Assembly (NCBI GenBank): GCA_958510825.1
Contig: OY294044.1
Location: forward strand, 42,435,550-42,499,549
Source of the DNA: Brachypterus glaber
Taxonomy: Eukaryota; Arthropoda; Insecta; Coleoptera; Kateretidae
Direction of reading: 5' to 3'
DNA length: 64,000 nucleotides
Shown here: piece by piece, positions 52,826 to 62,930 of the stretch
Layout: each line of letters begins with the position of its first letter
Position numbering within the stretch: position 1 is the first letter of the stretch
Notes under the pieces: generated by a model
The model's input: only the letters and a program-made list of their open reading frames with translations
What the model was told of the DNA's origin: nothing
Databases searched by the model: none
Translations under genes and position numbers: made by a program

Positions 52826-53784
52826 AAAACTTGTACACATGTGCTTTCCTTAAGGTTTTGCGAAATAGTGTCCGAAGTCACCCAGACCGCACTATGGTCC
52901 GGGAAGCCCTCATTTTCGGCATTAATTCGACTTGAAACTAAGACTTAAAAACTATGTATTTTTTATTATGGATAGTTAAACTATAATTAGCATAAATATG
53001 AAATAAATTTATTGAGTACTTTATGTCTGAGACTTATTCAAACTTGAACATTATTTTAAAATTTTTATTTAGATTTTCATTTTGTAAATTGTATATACTC
53101 TTACGCAATAGTTGTGCATCTCCTTCTTTTTGTTATAGACTTACACCAGTATATGAACTATAATTTACCGTAATAATATACAGGGTTATTCAGAAATAAG
53201 TTTGAGAAATTTAAGAGGTGAATCTACGTTAAAAAATATGAAAAAAACTTCCTATAAAGTTTGGTCCGGAAATGAGCGCTAACGGAGCTCCTAAGGGTAC
53301 ATCTAAAAAGTAGTTTTTATTCAATATTTCTGGAACACTAAAAACCACAGTAACGAATTTTTGCACATGCCTTATCATTGATAAAGGCTATTATTTCATG
53401 TAATTTTTATTTAGTAATTTTAACCAGAGACCTGCAAAATGGTGAGGCGATGTCAGTTTTTTGCCCCAGATTTTTTGACATTTTCTTAATAAAATATTAA
53501 TCTTTTATACAAAATACATAAAAAAGTTACTCTTTATGTAAAACCATAGAGCCAACCGTTTTCGAGAAAATTGCAATTAAAGAGGAAATTTCATGTTCTG
53601 AGCATCAAAAATAGGAACTAAAAAATACACCAATAAAAAATTAAATACTGTAGGGTGATTCTACATTAAAAACTGTGAAAAAAAGCTCCTATACATCTTT
53701 AAGTTTTAAGAGTTTCAAGGCCTCTTAAAGAGTAACACTTTTTAGGGGACCGTACACGGTAAAAATAAATTACATTAAATTACA

Positions 53785-53947
53785 TAGTCCGTAAATGGTA
53801 ATATGTTGCCATAGACCGGAATGGTAAAAATTACATAGTCCGTAATGGTAATATTTTGCATAGACCGGAACAGTAAAAATTACATAGTCCATAATGGTAA
53901 TATTTTGCATAGACCGGAACGCTAAAAATTACATAGTCCAGAATGGT
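53785..53947. repeat. Tandem repeat of about 54-59 bp
   Basis: Three copies of a unit containing AAAAATTACATAGTCCGTAA, GGTAATATTTTGCATAG and ACCGGAAC. Confidence 0.85.
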
Positions 53948-54420
53948 TTGGACTTTTTGACATAGAGACTTAAAATTTGAAAAAAAAATATTTACTACTT
54001 AGAAAATGTTCCAAATTACAAGTCTCTGTGTCAAAGCTTTTTTGAAATATCGTAGGGTAAAGTTCATTTGGTTTAATAAACCAAACGATATGCACACTTA
54101 ATAGGAGTATAAACTGTTAACATCTTTCTTTAAAGATCTATTGGTTGATAAAGATCGTAATTTATAATGAATGTAAATTTTAGGCCACAAATAAAGCATT
54201 TAAATATCGTACATAAATAATATTTACCTTTTTTTACACTTTTAACACTTTAACCTAGCAGCATGCGTCGCTATCTCTCTAACAAAAACAATATTAAACG
54301 GTCCGTCTTATGATGCGACGCCTTCTTGGTTATTGTCCAAAGCGCACGCGCGTCTTAAAATAACATAGCCCGACATTGTAAAATCATGTAAAAATATGTA
54401 AATCAATGTAAATATATTTT

Positions 54421-54645
54421 TTTACATTATTTTACATTCATTTACATTCTTTTACATTCTTTTACATTCTTTTACATTCTTTTACATTCTTTTACATTCT
54501 TTTACATTCTTTTACATTCTTTTACATTCTTTTACATTCTTTTACATTCTTTTACATTCTTTTACATTCTTTTACATTCTTTTACATTCTTTTACATTCT
54601 TTTACATTATTTTACATTATTTTACATTATTTTATATTCTTTTAC
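54421..54645. repeat. Decanucleotide array (TTTACATTCT)n
   Basis: Sixteen perfect 10-bp units at 54441-54600, with variant units on both sides, about 22 in total. It makes a long strand-asymmetric, purely A/T/C tract. Confidence 0.98.
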
Positions 54646-55303
54646 ATAAATTAATGAATTATGCATAGTCCAGAATAGTAAATTTACTATTCCGTACTAT
54701 GTAAATTCATGTATTTTTACATTATTTTTCATGCAGTTTTTACAGTGTAGCTCCCTTAAAAGCGATTTGTGGATATTTGTGCATGGGAAGTTTTTTTCGT
54801 AGTTTATAATGTAGAATCTCTCCGCAGTTTTAAAATTTTTATTGGTGCATATTTTAGTTCCTCAGATGCTCAGAACGTGAAATTGCCTTTTTAATTGCAA
54901 ATTTCTCGAAAACGGCTGCCCTTACAGTGTTACATATCAGTACCTTTTTTATGTATTTTTAATTAAACATTAATATGTTATGGAGAAAATATAAAAAAAA
55001 ATACGGATAAAAAAGTTTTGGGCAAAAAGTGACATCGCCCCCCCATTTCGCACGCCCCTGATTAAAATTACCAAATAAAAATTACATGAAATGATAGCCT
55101 TTATCAATGTTAAGGCACGTGCAAAAATTTGTTACTGTGGTTAATAGGGTTCCAGAAGTATTAAATAAAAACTACTTTTTAGATGTACCCTTAGGAGGGT
55201 CGTAGCGCCCTTAGGGCGGGAGCAACCTTTATAGGAACTTTTTTTTTCATATTTTTTAACGTAGAATCACCTTTTAAATTTCTTATTTCTGAATAACCCT
55301 GTA

Positions 55304-57000
55304 TATAAAAATGAATGGGTATAAGTGACATTCTTTGAACTGGAGGTGGTAGAAACTTGAAATTTGGTATGTAGGGTGGTATGCCAAACAAAAATTAACA
55401 AAGCAAAAGAACAAGATGGCCTACCTGTATAGTATATCTTTCTAACGGGAGGCCGTAGAAACATGATTTTTGGTATGTAGTTAATTGATAATTAAAAATC
55501 GATAAAATAATAAAAATTAGATAAAGCAGTAATCAAAAAAATATATAGTAAGAAAATAAAAAAGAAGTTCAAAGTTTCAAATTTAAGGATTATTGAAGTC
55601 ATTTTAAATACGCCATTTTATATGCTTTATTCTTATTGTCAAATTAAACTGGCCAGGCCATTTTGAATTTTTAGATTTTAATGCCATATTCGGTTTTAGC
55701 ATTCTAAAATACCTCCCTATACCTGTAGCAAGTCATCCCACTTGAAGGTATATGTAAAAATTTAGATGCAGATATCTGCACAGAATTTTAAATTTACATT
55801 CAAAATCATAAATCATAAATTACATACCAATTTTTCCAATGTTTTTAACAGGAAAACTTATGTTTAACCCTATTTACTGCTCTACCACGGGCCATGTAGC
55901 TTTTATTGATAAATGCGCCTTTTCTGTAAATAAAGATTTTTTTGTCCCTTGGAATCCCTCGAAAGAAAATTTCGGACTTCTCTCATTAACAGCAAGTTTA
56001 AGAATTTTAGTAATTTGACAGATCTTTTAGAAGTTAAAAAATCCATTTTATCTTTTGCTTAGAACTTTGAAAATATTAAGTTTGTTGTGCCTTGATTTTG
56101 GGAGATCATCTCACAAAATGGTATTACGATAATGTCAGGCATGGAATATACCACAAAATACTGCAGGAACACCTAAACTAAAAACTAAAGCTCAAGGTTC
56201 AATGAAAAGAAGTAAAAATTGGAAGAAATAGAAATAATGGAAAAAAATATTAATCTATGGAACTAAAAGTAATGTATATTTTAATAACATTATTGGTGTT
56301 TTTGCATTGTTAATCAAAGTTGTTTTTTCATTAAAATTCGTTTTAATATTTGATAAATTATGATACATTATAAATTACTATGGGATTATTTAAAATTAGC
56401 AAACGCAGACTCATACATAGTCAATTAAAAATAAAAAAGTACAGTAATGGCAAGCCCCATCCCCTGTAAATGCACATTAAAATTTAATGACTATAAATGT
56501 AATCAATATTAAAATATAAAACATAGTTAAAATGCAAAATCATATAATTTTTTATTAATGGAATAAATAAACAGTTTTGTATTAACTGTAAAAATTTATT
56601 GGGTTTCATAAAAATATATAAATGTAATCCGATGATTTATTCTGGATTTTTTCGTTATTTTTTCATGAAAATAAACTATCATATATTAATTAGAGTCCAT
56701 GTCTGCGGTAAAATTCGGCTTTTAAAACAGATTGGAATTGGTCAACTTAATTATTTATAAAATTTGTTCAACTTTTATATTACTGCGCAAAAATAAAAAC
56801 CAATCTCTTCAATCAATGTTTCCAATTTATTGTCAGTTTATTTAAATACATAACGAATAAGCACGCTGCGCCTCCTCCCTCTTTTGTCAGGGTAGGTAAA
56901 AACATATTGCTGATTTTTATGTCAGGTAATGTATTACCAATAATATTACTAAATTATTTTCGCGATGAAAATTCTGTATATATAATATCATTATAGATAA
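55304..57000. other. 1.7 kb without recognised genes
   Basis: AT-rich. A GTAGAAAC-TTGAAATTTGGTATGTAG segment near 55345 is loosely repeated near 55450. Otherwise no element ends or frames. Confidence 0.45.
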
Positions 57001-57003
57001 TGT

Positions 57004-57379
57004 CGCGGCCCCACAAAAAAAAACTTTGCTACCCGAGCTAAGCCACCATACCATACCTTTACGTTTTTGAGGTCTCTGAATCCGAATCCGGGATCAGTTT
57101 GACCCCATCAGGTCAGGATCAAGTCAAGTCAAGGTCAAAATATGAAATAACCATTGAGTCGGCAAAAAAATATATTTCCTAAACCGAGCTAAACCACCAT
57201 GCCTTTACGTTTTTGAGTTCGCTGAATCCGAATTATCGGTCAGTTTGACACCATCAGGTTAGGATCAAGATCAAGTCTAGGTCAAAATAAGAAAAAACAC
57301 TAAATCGGCGTGAACCACTAATCTAAGACGTTTCTGAGATAATTAAGTCCGAATCCGGGGTCATTTTACTCCCATCAGG

Positions 57380-57411
<32 letters not shown>

Positions 57412-57965
57412 CAATGTAACAATTCAGAAATTGTAACAAAACTCTGTTTGGACAAATTCGTTTGACCCTGATGCTCAACTGATGGAGTGAAAATGACCCC
57501 AGATTCGGATTTAACTACCCCAGAAACGTATTAGAATAGTGGTTCAGGCCAATTAATTAATTTTTTCTCATTTTGACCTTGACTTGACCTTTTTTCTGAC
57601 CTGATAGGGTAAGACTGATCCCGGATTCTGATTCAGTGACCTCAAAAACCTATAGGTATGGTGGTTTAGCTCGGGTTGCAGAATTTTTTTTTGCCGATTT
57701 AATATTGCTTTTCTCATTTTGACCTTGACTTGACCTTGATCCTGACCTGATGTGGTCAAACTGACCTCAGATTCGGATTCAGCGACCCCAAAAAAGCCTG
57801 AGTGTAGAGGTTTTCTCCTATCCAATGTTTTTTTCTCTTTTTGACGACTTGACCTTGGTCCTAAACTAATGAGGTCAAACTGACTCCGGGTTCTAATTCA
57901 GGGACCTCAAAAACGTATAGTTATGGTAGTTTAGCCCCAGTAGCATATTTTTTTGTGTGGCTGTA
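57004..57965. mobile_element. Palindromic element of the CAGCCACAC family with internal 130-150 bp repeats
   Basis: The right end TTTTTTTGTGTGGCTG is followed by TA (57964-57965); the left end reads CGGCCCCACAAAAAAAAAC. Arms meet at an (AT)n run near 57380-57413. Each arm repeats a unit with AAGGTCAAAAT, GAGCTAAACCACCATGCC, TACGTTTTTGAGGTC and CTGAATCCGAATCCG, three to four times. The minus frame at 57568-57825 is a read-through of these units. Confidence 0.7.
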
Positions 57966-57989
57966 TAATGTACAAAAAACTTCCTTAGT

Positions 57990-58195
57990 TAGGAATAAAT
58001 TAAAACGAGGGTCTATTTTCTCCTAGTTTCTTTTTATTGAAGACGCATTTCGGAGTCTAACACGACTCCATCTTCAGTTCAAAAGAAATAATTAATCAAG
58101 ATTTGTCACAAACGATGGAGTCGTGTTAGACTCTGAAACGCGTCCTCAATAAAAAGAAACTAGGAGAAAATAGACCCTCGTTTTAATTTATACCT
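57990..58195. mobile_element. Inverted pair of Penelope-type terminal sequences
   Basis: Arms 57990-58077 and 58105-58195 are nearly perfect inverse copies (TAGGAATAAATTAAAACGAG; CTCCTAGTTTCTTTTTATTG; AGTCTAACACGACTCCATC). Each arm contains a hammerhead-like segment similar in layout to that of the Penelope fragment at 45318-45360. No coding sequence. Confidence 0.6.
58042..58077 (-). ncRNA. Hammerhead-like motif, minus strand
   Basis: On the minus strand: CTGAAGA, stem GGAGTC/GACTCC with a six-base loop GTGTTA, GAAA, then TGC and GTC. All core segments are in order. The plus-strand arm (58114-58144) keeps the stem and GAAAC-GC-GTC but has lost CTGAAGA. Confidence 0.55.
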
Positions 58196-58199
58196 AACT

Positions 58200-59840
58200 A
58201 ATATTTTAACTCCTACTTTTGGGTAAATATGGCTTATAATAAACTTCCCAATATTAAGGCTCTTTCTATCGGTATGTTTATAAAATAAATCCTTTTTAAT
58301 AAAGAAGGCTTTCTATTCATACGATGAATATTTTAACTGTGATTTTAGTTGTGATAGTTTTGTATTTCCATATTTTTAATTTAAATGTGTAGCTCCTGTT
58401 ACTTATGTACTTTTATTTAACTTGTATTAGAACTTTAGTAGTAGTAGTATATTAACATAAATAAACTTGAATGTTGAATCTTGAACAAAATGTATTAAAT
58501 TTTTATAATAATTCAAAACAAAGTCCTTGAAGTGAGAACAAGACTGAGATGATCCATTTTTGTAAGCCTTAAGCTTTTTTTTTCCTAAAAAAATTGCTCA
58601 ACCTTTTAAAAAAAATCAGGTTGTCTTATCAATTAGGGGAAAAAAGAGTTTTCGATATCTTTGTTTTTGATGCCTGGTAACTTCGTCTGCATTTTCAGTT
58701 CTGAAATAATAACTGACGAGCACATTTAAGGCTCCGCGCTCTTGTATTAAAGCTTAATCTGCTTTCAGTAATGCCTGCGCTAGTACCATTTAAAAGTTTA
58801 AAGAAAAAATTGAATTTAGTTTTTGCCCGTAATATCCTGATATCACCAAAAAGAAATTGATGATGAAAGGTCATTCACCTCACTAATAAACAAACTTTAT
58901 TATCCTCACAATAATATGGTTATCAACTAAAAACCCTAGGCCTAGTATTGCCTGATGGGAAATCAAAAATACATTTCAGACAAATAATCGTAGCATTAGA
59001 CATTGTGTACGAATATTCATACAAACTGTGTGTATTCCTAGTCGCACCCATTCTTTGATGATAACCATTAATCGGAATAAATTCAGTTATGACTCATCAA
59101 CGTTGAAAATAAACAGAGAAACATAGGCTTACGGAATAATTTTGCCGAATTATGAGGGAAATTTTTATAAAGGTCACTAAATCGAAACATTTGACGACTA
59201 ATTTGTTACACACAACAATATTGAATATACATATTAACCGATATTAACTCGATATTAACTATAAATATGTAAATATATCGATGTTTTTCGAAGAAAATAA
59301 AAATGTAAATATTTAAAACCTCGCGTCAACGATAGAATCGACACGGCGCCTATGCGAGCACTGGAAATTCGCCGATGAGTGATGATAACGCCTTAACATG
59401 TATAAATATTTTTGAGTATAATACAGTTTTAAATATTCGTATATAATTTATATGTGATTAAAGATTTTATATTTGTTTATGCTTATTTAAATCAACATGA
59501 CCCTTTACAAGTTTTCTCTTTTTGATTCAACGGGTCCACGCCTTCTCCATTTACCGTTTAATTATTATTTATTAATTACTTTTTCATATTCAATCAACAA
59601 TTTTTTTCCCTTAATTATAGGAAAAGGGCAAAGCAATCAAACATAATTTTATTAATTTTTAATAGATTTTCATCTTCCTCACATTTCTCGCACAATGATC
59701 AATAATACCGTAATTAGAAATCACCCTTTTGAATTAAATTGAAGGGTTTAAATTCAATAGAGTCATACTGTTAAATTGGACTTTTACTATATAATAAGAA
59801 ATTTGATGGAAACATACATAAGAAATTTGATGGAAATACA
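58200..59840. other. 1.6 kb without recognised genes
   Basis: AT-rich; a direct repeat ATAAGAAATTTGATGGAAA occurs twice at 59792-59840. No element ends found. Confidence 0.45.
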
Positions 59841-59879
59841 CATACTTAAGGGGTCTTTCTACCTCCAAATTTTTAAAAT

Positions 59880-60405
59880 AATCTTTTTTTATATAGAAAA
59901 AGATATGATTATGACATTTTGTAGGTATGTTTATTTTTATTTAAAGAATACATTTTTTTTAAGTTCCATTTTTTGGTCATACATTAAAAAAAAAACATCA
60001 AAAAACGGTGGTCGCCATGATTCCGGCCGTTTGGATCCACTGAAAAAAAAAACACACGGGATATTAAAGTCGCTATAGACCGAACTAGAAGAAAAAAATT
60101 TGGCCAGAAAATGACAAAATAGCGGACGTTTTTGTTTGAAAACGTCCGCTATTTTGTTATTTTTTGGCCAAAAATTTTTTTCTAGTTCGGGCTATAGCGA
60201 CTTCAATACTAAATAATATCCCGTTTATTTTTTTCAGTAGATCCAAACGGCCGGAATCATGGCGACCCCCGTTTTTTATGTTTTTTTTTTCAAAAAAAAA
60301 AATATGGCCAAAAAATCTAAAAATTTTTGTTTTTGTATTTTTAAATATAAATAAACATACCTACAAAATTTCACAATGATATTTTTTTTTCTATATAAAA
60401 ATAAA
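59880..60405. repeat. 500-bp palindrome centred near 60133
   Basis: Arms share ATAGCGGACGTTTT / AAAACGTCCGCTAT at the centre, then TATAGCGACTT, GATCCA, AAACGGCCGGAATCATGGCG (inverse CGCCATGATTCCGGCCGTTT) and AAACATACCTACAAAAT / ATTTTGTAGGTATGTTT outward. The spacer is only a few bases, so a long hairpin is possible. Confidence 0.9.
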
Positions 60406-60411
60406 TTTTTG

Positions 60412-60901
60412 TTAAGCGCCTATCATAGTGCGGTGGTGCGACGGTTTAAATCAACTTCAAATTACCCCATTTCTGTTTCTACACTTCGATTCTATAAGAC
60501 GCTAGGATGATTTTAACCAAAAATAAAAAAAATCTATCGAGCATATTTTTTTATTAAGCAAAAACCCCGTATGTTGGACACTTACCTTCTATTTGACTAT
60601 TCACTAAATATTTACTCAAATTACTATTATTATTTTTGTTTTATTTTGTTAAATATACGTGAACTGCAAAATAATCTTCATAAAAAAAATTAAAATTAAT
60701 AATAAAAAAAACCTTATACCGGGTGACACAAGAAGCACTGCCTACGAATTATCTCCGTAACTATAAAAGATAACTTTTTAAAATTTACCGAGCTTGTATG
60801 AACTGTAAATACCCTCATTTTGGCATTATAAAAAATGTAGCTTCCGGTCTAAGCGGAAGTGATACCAACTTTTGATTTTTACATGGCGCTTAACGTGTTA
60901 A
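60412..60901. mobile_element. Nested TTAA-bounded element with ends GCGCC
   Basis: TTAAGCGCC at 60412-60420 and GGCGCTTAA at 60885-60893. The right side continues as CGTGTTAA, which recalls the CACGTTCG end of the 4249 MITE, so the true right end may be 60901 and the left end may be truncated. Contains TCCGGTCTAAGCGGAAGTG near 60843, similar to strings at 9690 and 10030. Confidence 0.5.
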
Positions 60902-60944
60902 AAACAAATTATTTTTAAAATTTGAAGGTAAAAAGACCCCTTAA

Positions 60945-62135
60945 TTGTTTATTTAGAAGTAGTTAACTGCTTAAATGATATTTTTTTTGTTGTTTTTTAT
61001 CTTCTAGTTTCAAAGCTGCACTTCTAAATGCTTTGAGCTATACACTTTAAATTTGAATGCCTTACCTTAAATTCTAAGACTTTTTTTAGAGATACTCTAG
61101 CATGTAGACAAAATTGTGATGACATAACTTTTTTGAAAAAGAAGTAAACAAAAAATACTTTTATAAAGGTTGTAATGTCTTTTTCCCAAGCCTAGTTATA
61201 GGCATATTAATCACGGCCGTGGATAAAAGAAATTAATGAAATGGAAACTTTTTTTATTACACGAGACCACAAAAAAAAATAAAGTTGTTTTTTTATAAAC
61301 CAAACTATTTTTTTACGTATTTTTGGACGCTGAAAACGAATGTGGCAAAGAAAAAAAATCTAGACCCTCAAAATCTTGAGATATAGAGCACACTGGGCTT
61401 TTTTGTATGCATTCAAGGTCAAAACAAAAATCCGTAGGATTTCAGAAAAATTATGGAAATATTGCAAAATAAAAATAATTCGTGCCATAACTTGCAGAAA
61501 TAACTACCCTAGTTAATTTTTTACAGGTGTGACCCTCCGAACTCCAAATATGGCACTTTTTTCGTGTTTTTCCGATATATTTCATTAAAAATTTTATATA
61601 AATTAGATAGCTACAGCCAAAAATTTATATATGTAATACTACATACATGTGCTTTATAAAAAAATTACACTTATTTTTTTATGTCCAGTGGTGTTATGTC
61701 TGGGGGTTTAACATTGCACATGTCAAAATAAATATATCATAACATCGTCTGATATCCTTAACCAGACTGTTTTTCTCAAGGTTTTTTTTAGCGATTTAAA
61801 CAAATTTGACAATAAAAGACCTCTGATCCCTAATTTGTTTCAAAACCACACGAACAGTGTTAAGCTGGTAAAAACATAAAATTTTACAGTGCCAGTACCA
61901 GGGGGATAAAAAAAATAAAAAGAGATGTAACTTATCTAGAATTACATAAGGATTTCAAAAATAGCGAAGAAAATGGGGATTATTTTAGGGGTAGGCGCCT
62001 TGGGTGTCAAGGGGTTAAATGTAATACAACAACAAATAGCTCAAAAGTTGCCCCCCCTTGATATGTAAATTGACGTGTTTCTCCAAATTTTCATAGTGTC
62101 ATCAGTTAAAGAAATATTAAATGCTGCTCGCTTTC
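60945..62135. other. 1.2 kb with one possible element end
   Basis: GAGACCACAAAAAAAAATAAAG at about 61264, followed by TACGTATTTTTGGACGCTG near 61314, resembles the left end and inner module of the CAGCCACAC family; no right end found. Otherwise featureless. Confidence 0.4.
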
Positions 62136-62139
62136 AAAT

Positions 62140-62250
62140 TGTCACCCCGTATGTACAATGTGTAATAGGGGTGTTCAAGAAACTTTGCAACACGTTTTGT
62201 TTCAATGTCCCATATATGGGCCTCTAAGGGAGGTTATTCTTAAACTGTAG
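62140..62250 (+). pseudogene. Zinc-knuckle end of a non-LTR retrotransposon polyprotein
   Basis: 36 codons to a TAG: CHPVCTMCNRGVQETLQHVL, then FQCPIYGPLREVIL. The C-x2-C-x9-H-x4-C pattern after RT (and RNase H) is typical of the C-termini of I/R1/Jockey group ORF2 proteins; compare residues 1151-1168 of the intact ORF2. The preceding frame, EILNAARF, may be in register with a one-base shift. No RT remains. Confidence 0.6.
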
Positions 62251-62930
62251 ATTTTCACGAAATGCCAAACGCACCTCACATAAAAACTGTTTACCAAAAG
62301 TTCTGTTATGATAGTTTTTGGTTAAAATTAAGGTTGGACGGGGGGCAAATGAAGAAAAAATACAAATGTTTACAATATATTCGTGAACATTGATATATAG
62401 GGGGTTTTCAAGGTAGCTGCAACTGATTCTAAAAATATAAAAATCAAACCCGTCGGGGCGGGAAACTGCGGAAAAATGGAAAAGCCTATCTGTGCAGTAT
62501 ACTTTTTGCTTAAGTTTCTTAAAAAATATTGTGTATTTAGTTATGTAGTTATTTGTTTAGTAAATATTTTTGTTTTAGGATTTTATTACTTTTTATTTCC
62601 TTTTTAACTAGAATTATCCCAATTTTTAATCATCATAGCCTGTTTTTTGAAAAAATATTGTAAAAATAGGATTAAATACATACTAGAAATTAATAATAAA
62701 ATTACTTTTAACCATTACTTTTAATAAAACAACTATATAATTTGTTAAAATAAATAAATATTATAACGCTAAAAAAAATGGACATAGAACATTATGATTC
62801 TAAGACCATAAACACGTAAAAATGTATCTATGTATCATTTTTAACATATTTCATAATATATATAGCTCGAAAAACCATTGAAATATTTTTGTCCAACTTT
62901 ATGGGTTAAACACCGTGTGGCGTACAAATG
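62251..62930. other. AT-rich spacer with possible LINE 3' UTR
   Basis: A GC-richer AAACCCGTCGGGGCGGGAAAC segment near 62448 may be the 3' UTR of the zinc-knuckle relic. Nothing else seen. Confidence 0.4.

Larger units (their letters stand above)
53753..54749. mobile_element. 993-bp TA-flanked element with ends CACTGTAAAAA, rich in tandem repeats
   Basis: TA at 53753-53754 and 54748-54749. The left end CACGGTAAAAAT and the inverse right end CACTGTAAAAAC match in 10 of 12 positions. Rejoining the flanks restores GGGGACCGTAGCTCCCTTAA, the motif TAAGGGAGCTACGG in reverse, which occurs in related elements and supports the boundary. Inside are a 54-bp tandem repeat and a decanucleotide array. Confidence 0.8.
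53179..55303. mobile_element. Mariner-like long-TIR element CAGGGTTATTCAG, complete, with a nested MITE
   Basis: TA at 53179-53180 and 55302-55303. Ends CAGGGTTATTCAGAAATAAG are exactly inverted; homology between the arms runs for several hundred bases (GTAGAATC / GATTCTAC, TCCTAAGGGTACATC / GATGTACCCTTAGGA). Removing the nested element at 53755-54747 leaves about 1.1 kb. No transposase. Relics occur at 12300-12775 and 43400-43890. Frames at 55191-55464 are arm sequence. Confidence 0.85.
59846..60944. mobile_element. TTAA-flanked element with TIR GGGGTCTTTYTACCT
   Basis: TTAA at 59846-59849 and 60941-60944. The left end GGGGTCTTTCTACCTCCAAA and the inverse right end GGGGTCTTTTTACCTTCAAA agree in 18 of 20, and similarity extends to about 33 bp. 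piggyBac-type by its target site. It holds a big palindrome and a second TTAA-bounded element. The frames at 59776-60379 are palindrome sequence. Confidence 0.7.

Noticed and set aside
52423..52881. 152-codon frame on the minus strand across the gap
   Set aside because: More than half of it is unknown bases; only the LINE 3' end to its left can be argued.
54421..54645. Regular direct repeats resembling a CRISPR array
   Set aside because: Units of 10 bp lie back to back without spacers; it is a decanucleotide tandem array in a eukaryotic transposon.
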